Source: Streptomyces sp. sk2.1
Lineage (GTDB): Bacteria; Actinomycetota; Actinomycetes; Streptomycetales; Streptomycetaceae
Assembly (NCBI RefSeq): GCF_008120935.1
Contig: NZ_RDBO01000077.1
Span: 226,625-282,953 of the forward strand
Direction: 5' to 3'
DNA: 56,329 nt
Shown here: positions 8,435 through 16,183 of the stretch, in pieces
Numbering within the stretch: position 1 is the stretch's first letter
How the letters are laid out: every line of letters begins with the position of its first letter
Position numbers and translations under genes: made by a program
The notes under the pieces: generated by a model
Databases searched by the model: none
The model's input: only the letters and a program-made list of their open reading frames with translations
Told to the model about the DNA's origin: nothing

Positions 8435-9113
8435 ACCGGGCGGGGACCCGGAGCGCCGGGTACGGGTCGTGCTCGTCGACGACCACCGGATGTTCCGCAC
8501 CGGCGTCCAGGCCGAGATCGGCCGCACCGAGGAGACCGGCGTCGAGGTCGTCGGCGAGGCCGCGGACGTCGACCAGGCGGTCACCGTCATCACGGCGACG
8601 CGCCCCGAGGTCGTCCTCCTCGACGTGCACCTGCCCGGGGGCGGCGGCGTCGAGGTGCTGCGCCGCTGCGCCCCGCTGATGGGCGCCGCGGAGAACCCGG
8701 TGCGGTTCCTGGCGCTGTCCGTCTCGGACGCCGCCGAGGACGTCATCGGCGTCATCCGGGGCGGCGCCCGCGGCTACGTCACCAAGACCATCACCGGCAC
8801 CGACCTGATCGACTCGGTCTTCCGGGTCCAGGAGGGCGACGCGGTGTTCTCGCCCCGGCTGGCCGGCTTCGTCCTCGACGCCTTCGCCTCCACGGACGCG
8901 CCGCCGGTCGACGAGGACCTGGACCGGCTGACCCAGCGCGAGCGCGAGGTGCTGCGGCTGATCGCCCGCGGCTACGCGTACAAGGAGATCGCCAAGCAGC
9001 TGTTCATCTCGGTGAAGACGGTCGAGTCGCACGTCTCGGCGGTGCTGCGCAAGCTCCAGCTCTCCAACCGGCACGAGCTGACCCGGTGGGCGACGGCCCG
9101 ACGGCTGGTCTGA
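8418..9113 (+). CDS. LuxR/NarL-family response regulator
   Basis: A 231-residue regulator. The receiver domain has the acidic pair in VLVDDHRMF, phosphoacceptor Asp69 in VVLLDVHLPGG and Lys in YVTKTIT. The C-terminal LuxR helix-turn-helix runs from LTQREREVLRLIARG through VKTVESHVSAVLRKL. It overlaps the kinase gene by 17 bases, so partnership is near certain. Its likely targets include the divergent PspC/LiaF-like operon through the dyad at 7073-7100. Confidence 0.93.
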   Translation: MTRTTEPGGDPERRVRVVLVDDHRMFRTGVQAEIGRTEETGVEVVGEAADVDQAVTVITATRPEVVLLDVHLPGGGGVEVLRRCAPLMGAAENPVRFLALSVSDAAEDVIGVIRGGARGYVTKTITGTDLIDSVFRVQEGDAVFSPRLAGFVLDAFASTDAPPVDEDLDRLTQREREVLRLIARGYAYKEIAKQLFISVKTVESHVSAVLRKLQLSNRHELTRWATARRLV

Positions 9114-9200
9114 GCCACACCGCCGGTCCCGCCGCCCCCGGGCCGCGGGTTGTTGCCGCGCTGCCGGGAGCACCGGCCGCGGCCGGCCGGCGGGTGATCG

Positions 9201-9965
9201 TCAGGCCGCCGGGTCGAGCGAGATGTTCAGCTTCTCGCCGATCCGGCGGAAGCCGATGCCCGCGTAGATCCGCTCGACGTCGGCGTCGCCCGGCTCCAGC
9301 CAGACCACCCGGCAGCCGCGGTCGAAGGCGGTCGCGGTGAGGTGGGCGGAGAGCGCGGCGCCGATGCCCCGGCGCCGGAACGCGTCGGCGACGGCGAGCC
9401 CGGCCAGTTCGGTGAGGCCGTCGACGGGGACCGAGCAGCCGCCCGCGCCCGCCGGTGTGCCGTCGACGGTGGCGAGGGCCGCGACCCCGCCGCCCCCGAC
9501 CGCCGTGCGCAGCCACCGCTCCGTGCCGTCCTCGGGCTCGCCGGTCCCGCCGTACCCGTGGTGCTGGACGAGCGCGGCGGCGGCGAACTCCGCGTCGGTG
9601 GCCGGTTCGCCGATCACGAGGTCAGCCACCGGCTTCGGCGCCAGCAGACCGTCCGGGGCGCAGGCCATGATCGGGGCCCGGTTCTCGACGGTGAACCCGG
9701 CCGCGAGCAGCGCCGGTTCGACCGCGGGCGCCCAGCCGGGCAGGAACTCCAGCCGCGGCAGCCGGTCGTGCTCGCGGAACACCGCGATCAGGGCGTCGAG
9801 TTCCCCGGGCGTCGGTTCGGCGTCCTGGTCGGGTATGGCGTAATTGGCGTACTTGATGGACCAGTCGGGGTTGTACCGCACGGTGAACGGCCCGACCCGG
9901 AGGTGGTCGGGGGAGCGCAGGGCGAGGGTGCGGGCATGGGTCTGGACATCGACGTCCATGGGCAT
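9201..9965 (-). CDS. GNAT family N-acetyltransferase
   Basis: A 254-residue acyl-CoA-dependent acetyltransferase. The C-terminal half carries the GNAT acetyl-CoA loop as VADAFRRRGIGAALSAHL and the final strand pattern ERIYAGIGFRRIGE. The N-terminal half may be a second, degenerate GNAT-like lobe. The substrate is unknown. ATG 9965 follows a GAGGAC stretch; ATG 9959 is a possible alternative. It lies 3' to the response regulator gene on the opposite strand and is probably monocistronic. Confidence 0.85.
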   Translation of the reverse strand: MPMDVDVQTHARTLALRSPDHLRVGPFTVRYNPDWSIKYANYAIPDQDAEPTPGELDALIAVFREHDRLPRLEFLPGWAPAVEPALLAAGFTVENRAPIMACAPDGLLAPKPVADLVIGEPATDAEFAAAALVQHHGYGGTGEPEDGTERWLRTAVGGGGVAALATVDGTPAGAGGCSVPVDGLTELAGLAVADAFRRRGIGAALSAHLTATAFDRGCRVVWLEPGDADVERIYAGIGFRRIGEKLNISLDPAA

Positions 9966-10087
9966 GTGTGGGTGTCCTCGGGCCGGTTGGTCGGTGGCGG
10001 GTCGCCCCCGACGGCGGGCCGACCCGGTGATGGTCCGACCCGGGCGCGGCCGCCCGCCGGCGCCCGCTCCGGATCGGAATCGGGAGC

Positions 10088-11149
10088 CTATGCCACGCGT
10101 GTCGCCCCGGCGAAGGGCATGTGGTCGATCGGCGCGATCCGGACCGTCGACCCGGTGCGCGGCGCGTGGATCATCTGCCCGTTGCCGATGTACAGCCCGA
10201 CGTGACTGATCCCGGAGTAGAAGAACACCAGGTCGCCCGGGGCGAGTTGGGAGCGCGGGATACGTTGCCCGGAATTGATCTGGGTGTACGTGGTCCGGGG
10301 GAGGGAGACCCCGGCGGAGCGCCAGGCGGCCTGGGTGAGCCCGGAGCAGTCGAACGACGAGGGGCCGGTCGAGCCCCAGACGTACGGCTTGCCGATCGCC
10401 CCGTAGGCGAATGCGACGGCCGCGGCGGCACGGGCGTTCGGGGCCCGGACGGGGCCGCGCGCGGTGGCCCGGTCGGCCCGGGCGGCGGTGTCCGTACCGC
10501 CGGACCCGCCGTGGCCGGACTCCTCGTACGCGGCGCGCTCCGGCGGGGTCAGCCGGGCGAGGAGCCGCTGCGCCTCGGCCAGCTTGGCCCTGATCGTGGT
10601 CCGCTGCTTCTTCAGCTCGGCCTGGCGGGCGGCCAGCACGGTCAGCTTCTCGTCGGCCCGCGAGCGCACTTCGGCGATCCGGGCGACCTGCTTGCGGACC
10701 CGGTCGATCGCGGCGGCCCGGCGGTCGCCGACCCGGTCCACGAACGCCGCGCGTTCCAGGTACTGGTCGGGGTCGGAGGAGAGTGCCAGCTGCACGGACG
10801 GGCTGATGCCGGCGGCGCGGTACTGCGCGGCGGCGTACGCGCCCAGCTCGTCGCGCGCGGTGTTGAGCCGCTCGGTCCGGCGGGCGGCCTCGTCGCGCAG
10901 GGCGTTCAGGGCCCTGGTCGCGGCGCTCGCCTTCTCCTTCGCGCCGTTGTACTTCTCGGTGGCGACCTCCGCGTCGTGGTACAGCCGGTCCACCTCGGCC
11001 TTGACCTGGGCGGGGGTGAGGTCGGGGTCGGCGTGGGCCGATCCCGGCAGCACGACGGCGGTGGCGGCCCCGGTGAGGGCGAGACCGGCCGCGGTGCGGG
11101 CAGCAGAGCCGGAGAACGGGCGCTGCTTGGGTTTTCGATGCGCTGCCAC
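10088..11149 (-). CDS. secreted NlpC/P60 peptidoglycan hydrolase (first paralogue)
   Basis: A 353-residue exported endopeptidase expected to cleave within the stem peptide of peptidoglycan. A basic N-terminus and hydrophobic segment AAGLALTGAATAVVLPGSAHA form a signal peptide. Residues about 45-190 are a long coiled coil, and a linker leads to the NlpC/P60 domain with Cys268 in SFDCSGLTQAAW and His in ISHVGLYIG. Start GTG 11149 is chosen because VAAHRKP parallels the paralogue's start and AGGAAGGA lies about 11 bases upstream. It shares domain order with the gene at 12018-13172 but has a different, strongly structured leader. Confidence 0.92.
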   Translation of the reverse strand: MAAHRKPKQRPFSGSAARTAAGLALTGAATAVVLPGSAHADPDLTPAQVKAEVDRLYHDAEVATEKYNGAKEKASAATRALNALRDEAARRTERLNTARDELGAYAAAQYRAAGISPSVQLALSSDPDQYLERAAFVDRVGDRRAAAIDRVRKQVARIAEVRSRADEKLTVLAARQAELKKQRTTIRAKLAEAQRLLARLTPPERAAYEESGHGGSGGTDTAARADRATARGPVRAPNARAAAAVAFAYGAIGKPYVWGSTGPSSFDCSGLTQAAWRSAGVSLPRTTYTQINSGQRIPRSQLAPGDLVFFYSGISHVGLYIGNGQMIHAPRTGSTVRIAPIDHMPFAGATRVA

Positions 11150-11323
11150 GAGGGCGTGCGTCCTTCCTGATGACTGCCCGTCGGGGACTACCGACGGGCC
11201 CGCCGGCGAACCGGCGACGGGTGCCACGGGGGAGCGGTCCGCCGCCGGACCGCCGGCGGGGTGACCGGTGCGCCGTCCGGGGACGGAGCGGCGATGGAGT
11301 CGGTCACCTGGTCAGGGACGCTA
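11150..11323 (-). promoter_or_regulatory. structured leader of first NlpC/P60 gene
   Basis: A TAGCGT -10-like box (11318-11323, minus strand) with a weak -35 implies a leader of about 165 bases. It can fold into at least three hairpins: GGTGACCG arms at 11260-11267 and 11301-11308, CGCCGG arms at 11201-11206 and 11211-11216, and an 8-bp stem at 11177-11184 with 11191-11198. It lacks the conserved c-di-AMP riboswitch boxes seen before the second paralogue. Confidence 0.45.
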
Positions 11324-11488
11324 GACCCGGGGCACGGGCAGGAGTCGTAATGACGCTTATTGTCTGAATTTGGCGCGGCGGTGTCGTCGAGTGATCGAGA
11401 AAAATGCACCAGAGTGAGGCATTGGGTGCAGACACGAGTGAAGCGGCCGGGAAGTGGCACCTGCCTGCGGGGCGGTGATATGGGCGGG

Positions 11489-11494
11489 GCTAGG
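11489..11494 (+). promoter_or_regulatory. -10 box of a probable leaderless transcript
   Basis: TAGGCT at 11489-11494 ends ten bases before ATG 11505, and no Shine-Dalgarno sequence is present. This is the geometry of leaderless Streptomyces genes. The rest of the 11324-11488 intergenic stretch shows no further gene. Confidence 0.5.
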
Positions 11495-11504
11495 CTGCGG
11501 CCTC

Positions 11505-11858
11505 ATGGACGTACTCATTCATGTCTTCGTCGCCCTGCACATCATCGGCATCGCCTCGCTGCTGGGTGGTTTCCTGACCCAGATGAAGGCGATGGGCGCG
11601 GGCACGGCCCGGTTCGTGCCGGCGATGCTGCACGGTGCGCTGACCATGCTGGTCACCGGTGTCGCGCTGGTCGGGCTGAACGAGGCCGACGGCGGCCACG
11701 TGAACAACATCAAGATCGGGATCAAGACGCTGATCCTGATCGCCATCCTCGCGCTCGTCTACGTCAAGCGGGACGAGGAGACGGTCGGCAAGGGCGCCTT
11801 CGCGGCGGTCGGCGGCCTGACGCTCGCCAACATCTTCATCGCCACGCTCTGGACCTGA
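11505..11858 (+). CDS. small four-helix membrane protein
   Basis: A 117-residue hydrophobic protein with about four membrane spans: IHVFVALHIIGIASLLGGF, MLHGALTMLVTGVALVGL, IGIKTLILIAILALVYV and a C-terminal AAVGGLTLANIFIATLW. No catalytic motif is visible. It is conserved in type but uncharacterised as far as I know. ATG 11505 is chosen from the leaderless -10 geometry; the frame is open from 11454 but without a ribosome site. Confidence 0.75.
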   Translation: MDVLIHVFVALHIIGIASLLGGFLTQMKAMGAGTARFVPAMLHGALTMLVTGVALVGLNEADGGHVNNIKIGIKTLILIAILALVYVKRDEETVGKGAFAAVGGLTLANIFIATLWT

Positions 11859-11899
11859 GCCCGCCCGCCGGGCCCCGCGCCCGGTTCCGGGCCTGTTTG

Positions 11900-11959
11900 C
11901 ACCTCGGCCCCGGCCGCCGACCCGCCTCGCGCGGCGGGTCGGCGGTCGGGGCCGAGGTG
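11900..11959. terminator. bidirectional terminator between convergent genes
   Basis: A 13-bp outer stem (CACCTCGGCCCCG at 11900-11912 with 11947-11959) encloses a second stem (11917-11926 with 11933-11942). It separates the plus-strand membrane gene from the minus-strand NlpC/P60 gene. Confidence 0.75.
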
Positions 11960-12017
11960 CCGGACGGGCTCGGAGCGGCGAGCCCGTCCGGCGGCCGCAG
12001 GCCGGGCGGTAAGGCCG

Positions 12018-13172
12018 TCACGCAGGGCGCACGCTGCCGTAGATCGGCATGTAGTAGATCGACTCCTCGCGCACGTTCGCCCCGGGCTTCGGCGCGTGGA
12101 TCATCATCCCGTCGCCCTTGTAGATGCCGACGTGGCTGATGTCGTCGTAGAAGAAGACGAGGTCCCCCGGCCGCAGGTCCGCCGTGGCGACCCGGGTGCC
12201 GACCTTCACCTGGTCCCATGTGGTGCGCGGGAGGTCGACGCCCGCCGCCTTCCACGCCGCCTGGGTGAGCCCGGAGCAGTCGTACGAGTCCGGCCCGGTC
12301 GCACCCCAGACGTATGGCTTGCCTATCTGGGCCCTGGCGAAGGCGAGCACCTTGTCCGTCTTGCTGGTGGCGTCGCTGTCCGAACCGGTCCCGGTGCCCG
12401 TACCCGTGCCCGTACCGCTGCCGGGACCCGTCTCCTTCGCGGCCTCCTCGGCCTTGCGGTCCGCCTCCGCCTCGGCGGCGGCCTGCCGCTTCGCCAGCTC
12501 CTCGGCCTTGCGCCTGGCCTCCGCCTCCTTCTTCCGCTCCAGTGCCGCGAGCCGCGCCTTCTCCTCGGCGGTCAGCTTCGACAGCAGCGTGCGCGCCTCG
12601 CCCAGCTTCTTCTGGACGTCCTGCTTGCTGGTGCGCAGCGTGGCCTGGGTCGTCGTCAGGGTCTCCAGGCTCCGTACCGCCTCGGAGCGCTTCTTCGCCG
12701 CCCTGGCCTGCTGGGCCTGGAAGTCGGTGACCGCCTTCTGCTGCCGGCTGGTCATCCGGTCCATCAGCCGGCTCTGGTCGAAGTACGCCTGCGGGTCGTC
12801 GGCCAGGAAGAAGGTGGCGGTCGGTGTGATGGAACCGCTGCGGTACTGCGCGGCCGCGTAGGCGCCGAGCGTCCGGCGCGCCTCGTTGAGCTTGTCGGCG
12901 CGCTCGGCCACGTCGTCCAGCAGGGCCCGGACCTTGGCGCGCTGGGCGGTGGAGGCCTCCTTGGCCAGGTTGTACTTCTGGGTCGCGGTGCCCGCCTGCC
13001 GGTAGAGGTCGTCGACCTTCTTCTGGACGTCCTCGATGCCGGGCTTCGGGTCGGGCGCGGCCGTGGCGCTCTGCGTGGAGAGCAGGGTCACGGACGCCAG
13101 CGCCGCCGTGGTGAGCCCGACGGCCGGCGCGGTGCCGAGTGTGCGGGGGCGCGGTTTGCGGTGCGATGCCAA
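12018..13172 (-). CDS. secreted NlpC/P60 peptidoglycan hydrolase (riboswitch-controlled paralogue)
   Basis: A 384-residue exported endopeptidase. A signal peptide (LTTAALASVTLLSTQSATA) precedes a coiled coil of about 150 residues rich in Lys, Ala and Glu, a Gly-Thr repeat linker, and an NlpC/P60 domain with Cys299 in SYDCSGLTQAAWK and His in ISHVGIYKG. GGAAGGAG at 13182-13189 directly abuts ATG 13181, so that ATG is badly placed. TTG 13172, nine bases further on, gives proper spacing and aligns LASHRKP with VAAHRKP of the first paralogue. A ydaO-type riboswitch lies in the leader, linking expression to c-di-AMP. Confidence 0.92.
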   Translation of the reverse strand: MASHRKPRPRTLGTAPAVGLTTAALASVTLLSTQSATAAPDPKPGIEDVQKKVDDLYRQAGTATQKYNLAKEASTAQRAKVRALLDDVAERADKLNEARRTLGAYAAAQYRSGSITPTATFFLADDPQAYFDQSRLMDRMTSRQQKAVTDFQAQQARAAKKRSEAVRSLETLTTTQATLRTSKQDVQKKLGEARTLLSKLTAEEKARLAALERKKEAEARRKAEELAKRQAAAEAEADRKAEEAAKETGPGSGTGTGTGTGTGSDSDATSKTDKVLAFARAQIGKPYVWGATGPDSYDCSGLTQAAWKAAGVDLPRTTWDQVKVGTRVATADLRPGDLVFFYDDISHVGIYKGDGMMIHAPKPGANVREESIYYMPIYGSVRPA

Positions 13173-13194
13173 GTCGGGCATCTCCTTCCGTGGA

Positions 13195-13366
13195 CCGCCT
13201 GCCGGGTCAGCTGTCGGGTTCGGGCGGAACGGAAGGTTGCCCTACGGTCCGTTCAGTGGGGGATGAGGACCGATTCACCCCGGTGCTGCCTGTGGGTCCC
13301 CGGCTCCGAACGCCCGCGAGAGCAGCCCGGATTCGGCGTGGGCGCCCGCTCGGCGTGGTTCGCCGC
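13195..13366 (-). promoter_or_regulatory. c-di-AMP (ydaO/yuaA) riboswitch
   Basis: On the minus strand the leader carries, in order, the conserved ydaO boxes GGGGACCCA, GGGGTGAATCGG, TAGGGCAACC and CCCGAACCCGACAGCTGACC followed by GCAGGCGG, ending just before the ribosome site. Streptomyces cell-wall hydrolase genes, including rpf genes, are known to carry this class, which shuts off expression when c-di-AMP binds. Boundaries are approximate. Confidence 0.85.
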
Positions 13367-13394
13367 AAAGGGGGTACGGGCGGCCCGGTCGAGC

Positions 13395-13423
13395 ACGCTA
13401 GCCAACCGGTGTGCCGCTGGGAA
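13395..13423 (-). promoter_or_regulatory. promoter of riboswitch-controlled NlpC/P60 gene
   Basis: On the minus strand TTCCCA (13418-13423), a 17-base spacer and TAGCGT (13395-13400) form a vegetative-type promoter. It lies about 30 bases upstream of the riboswitch, leaving a leader of about 215 bases. Confidence 0.55.
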
Positions 13424-13588
13424 GGTCGATGTTCGATATGCCCGATACATTTTCGTGACCTGGGCGGCGGGGACGGCCGAGGGGCCGGAACTCCTCACGT
13501 GGCGTGTACGCCCGCTCTCCACCCGTGTTCGACGGGTGGTCGCCGGGAGCGGTTCGGCAAGGGCCCGTCGGGTGTCGGCGCGGCGGCT

Positions 13589-13594
13589 TAGACT
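13589..13594 (+). promoter_or_regulatory. -10 box of probable leaderless pcrA transcript
   Basis: TAGACT at 13589-13594 ends nine bases before ATG 13604, and no Shine-Dalgarno sequence precedes the start. Confidence 0.5.
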
Positions 13595-13603
13595 CGACAA
13601 GCG

Positions 13604-16084
13604 ATGAGCAGCCTCTTTGACGACAGTTTCCTGGCCGGCCTCCAGCACTCGGAGGAAGAGCCCCCGCCGCCCCCCGAGGACGCCGCACCCGAAGAGGTGC
13701 CGGAGGGGCTCTTCGGGGACGTGTTCGACGGGCCGCCGCCCAGGGACGCGTACTACCGCGACGGCGCCCCCCGCCCCGTCATCGACCCGGCGGCGCTCCT
13801 CGACGGGCTGAACACCGAACAGCGCGCCGCCGTCGTGCACGCGGGATCCCCGCTGCTCATCGTCGCCGGGGCCGGTTCCGGGAAGACCCGGGTGCTGACC
13901 CACCGGATCGCCCACCTCCTGGCCGAGCGCGGGGTGCACCCCGGTCAGATCCTCGCGATCACGTTCACCAACAAGGCCGCGGGCGAGATGAAGGAGCGCG
14001 TCGAGCAGCTCGTCGGACCGCGCGCCAACGCCATGTGGGTCATGACCTTCCACAGCGCGTGCGTGCGCATCCTGCGCCGCGAGTCGAAGAAGCTCGGCTT
14101 CACCTCGTCGTTCTCGATCTACGACGCGGCCGACTCCAAGCGGCTGATGGCCCTGGTCTGCCGCGACCTCGACCTGGACCCGAAGCGCTTCCCGCCGAAG
14201 TCGTTCACGGCCAAGGTCTCCAACCTGAAGAACGAGCTGATCGACGAGGAGACCTTCGCCGGCCAGGCCGCCGACGGCTTCGAGAAGACGCTCGCCCAGG
14301 CGTACACGATGTACCAGTCCCGGCTGCGCGAGGCCAACGCGCTGGACTTCGACGACATCATCATGACGACGGTCCACCTGCTCCAGGCGTTCCCCGACGT
14401 CGCCGAGCACTACCGCCGCCGCTTCCGGCACGTCCTGGTCGACGAGTACCAGGACACCAACCACGCCCAGTACACCCTCGTGCGGGAGCTGGTCGGACCG
14501 GCGGGCGAGGGCGACGCCCCGGCCGAGCTGTGCGTCGTGGGTGACGCGGACCAGTCGATCTACGCCTTCCGCGGCGCGACCATCCGCAACATCCTCCAGT
14601 TCGAGGAGGACTACCCGGACGCGACCACGATCCTCCTGGAGCAGAACTACCGCTCCACGCAGACGATCCTGTCCGCCGCCAACGCGGTCATCGAACGCAA
14701 CGAGAGCCGCCGCCCCAAGAACCTGTGGACGAACGCCGGCACGGGCGCCCGGATCACCGGCTACGTCGCCGACACCGAGCACGACGAGGCGCAGTTCGTC
14801 GCGGACGAGATCGACCGGCTCACCGACGCGGGCGACGCCAGGGCCGGTGACGTCGCGATCTTCTACCGCACGAACGCCCAGTCCCGCGTCTTCGAGGAGA
14901 TCTTCATCCGCGTCGGCCTGCCCTACAAGGTCGTCGGCGGTGTGCGCTTCTACGAGCGCAAGGAGGTCCGGGACATCCTGGCCTACCTGCGCGTCCTCGC
15001 CAATCCGGAGGACACCGTCCCGCTGCGCCGCATCCTCAACGTGCCCAAGCGCGGCATCGGCGACCGCGCCGAGGCGATGATCGACGCCCTCTCCCTGCGC
15101 GAGAAGATCACCTTCCCGCAGGCGCTGCGCCGGGTCGACGAGGCGTACGGCATGGCGGCCCGGTCGGCCAACGCCGTCAAGCGGTTCAACACGCTGATGG
15201 AGGAGCTGCGCACGATCGTCGAGTCCGGCGCGGGCCCCGCGGTGGTCCTGGAGGCCGTCCTGGAACGCACGGGCTATCTGGCCGAGCTCCAGGCGTCCAC
15301 CGACCCGCAGGACGAGACCCGGATCGAGAACCTCCAGGAACTCGCCTCGGTGGCCCTCGAATTCGAGCAGGAGCGCGCGGCGGCGGGGGAGGGCGCGACG
15401 GCCGGGGACGGCACGCCCGCGGCCACCACCGGGACGGGCACGCTCGCCGAGTTCCTGGAGAAGGTGGCCCTCGTCGCCGACTCCGACCAGATCCCCGACG
15501 AGGACGAGGACGGATCCGGCGTCATCACGCTCATGACGCTGCACACCGCGAAGGGCCTCGAATTCCCGGTGGTCTTCCTGACCGGCCTGGAGGACGGCGT
15601 CTTCCCGCACATGCGGGCGCTGGGCCAGACCAAGGAGCTGGAGGAGGAGCGGCGGCTCGCCTACGTCGGCATCACCCGGGCCCGCGAGCGGCTCTACCTG
15701 ACCCGGGCGGCGATGCGCAGCGCGTGGGGGCAGCCCTCGTACAACCCGCCGTCGCGGTTCCTGGAGGAGATCCCGGACCAGCACCTGGAGTGGAAGCGGA
15801 CCGGGCCGATGGCGGCTCCGGCCGGGCCGACGACGGGGATCACCTCGTCGCTGTCCGCCTCCCGCGCGCGCTCCGGCCCCTCGGGCTTCGCCACCCGGCG
15901 GGCCTCGGACAACAAGCCGATGGTCACGCTGGCCGTCGGGGACCGGGTCACGCACGACCAGTTCGGCCTCGGCACGGTGACGGCGGTCGAGGGCGTCGGC
16001 GACCAGGCGAAGGCCACGGTCGACTTCGGGGACGACCGGCCGAAGAAGCTGCTGCTGCGGTACGCCCCGGTCGAGAAGCTGTAG
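13604..16084 (+). CDS. pcrA: ATP-dependent DNA helicase PcrA/UvrD
   Basis: An 826-residue superfamily 1A 3'-5' helicase acting in nucleotide excision repair and replication-fork maintenance. An acidic, Pro-rich N-terminal extension of about 60 residues precedes the Q-motif region. Walker A is AGAGSGKTRV near residues 88-97, motif II VDEYQDTNHAQ, motif III VVGDADQSIYAFRG, motif IV LEQNYRSTQTI, motif V TAKGLEFPVVFLTGLEDGVF and motif VI EERRLAYVGITRARERLYL. The C-terminal 50 residues form the Tudor-like, RNA-polymerase-binding domain typical of PcrA. Length and domains are normal for actinobacterial UvrD1/PcrA. Confidence 0.96.
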   Translation: MSSLFDDSFLAGLQHSEEEPPPPPEDAAPEEVPEGLFGDVFDGPPPRDAYYRDGAPRPVIDPAALLDGLNTEQRAAVVHAGSPLLIVAGAGSGKTRVLTHRIAHLLAERGVHPGQILAITFTNKAAGEMKERVEQLVGPRANAMWVMTFHSACVRILRRESKKLGFTSSFSIYDAADSKRLMALVCRDLDLDPKRFPPKSFTAKVSNLKNELIDEETFAGQAADGFEKTLAQAYTMYQSRLREANALDFDDIIMTTVHLLQAFPDVAEHYRRRFRHVLVDEYQDTNHAQYTLVRELVGPAGEGDAPAELCVVGDADQSIYAFRGATIRNILQFEEDYPDATTILLEQNYRSTQTILSAANAVIERNESRRPKNLWTNAGTGARITGYVADTEHDEAQFVADEIDRLTDAGDARAGDVAIFYRTNAQSRVFEEIFIRVGLPYKVVGGVRFYERKEVRDILAYLRVLANPEDTVPLRRILNVPKRGIGDRAEAMIDALSLREKITFPQALRRVDEAYGMAARSANAVKRFNTLMEELRTIVESGAGPAVVLEAVLERTGYLAELQASTDPQDETRIENLQELASVALEFEQERAAAGEGATAGDGTPAATTGTGTLAEFLEKVALVADSDQIPDEDEDGSGVITLMTLHTAKGLEFPVVFLTGLEDGVFPHMRALGQTKELEEERRLAYVGITRARERLYLTRAAMRSAWGQPSYNPPSRFLEEIPDQHLEWKRTGPMAAPAGPTTGITSSLSASRARSGPSGFATRRASDNKPMVTLAVGDRVTHDQFGLGTVTAVEGVGDQAKATVDFGDDRPKKLLLRYAPVEKL

Positions 16085-16095
16085 CCCCGGCCCCG

Positions 16096-16148
16096 CGCGC
16101 ATGATTCTGCCCGCCACACCGACGGTGTGGCGGGCAGAATCATGCGCG
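16096..16148. terminator. 25-bp perfect inverted repeat, bidirectional terminator
   Basis: Arms at 16096-16120 and 16124-16148 are perfectly complementary with a three-base GAC loop. It sits between the convergent pcrA and M23 peptidase genes and would stop transcription from both sides. It is the longest perfect terminator stem in the window. Confidence 0.85.
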
Positions 16149-16183
16149 TCCGTGTTCCGGGCCGCGGGCTCGGGGCCGTCGGC

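Noticed and set aside
11150..11323. A second ydaO riboswitch before the first NlpC/P60 gene
   Set aside because: The conserved boxes (GGGGACCCA, GGGGTGAATC, CCCGAACCCGACAGCT) are absent.
13253..16117. A 954-codon minus-strand open frame opposite pcrA
   Set aside because: It reads as Arg/Gly/Val/Asp low-complexity with no motif, while the plus strand encodes every helicase motif.
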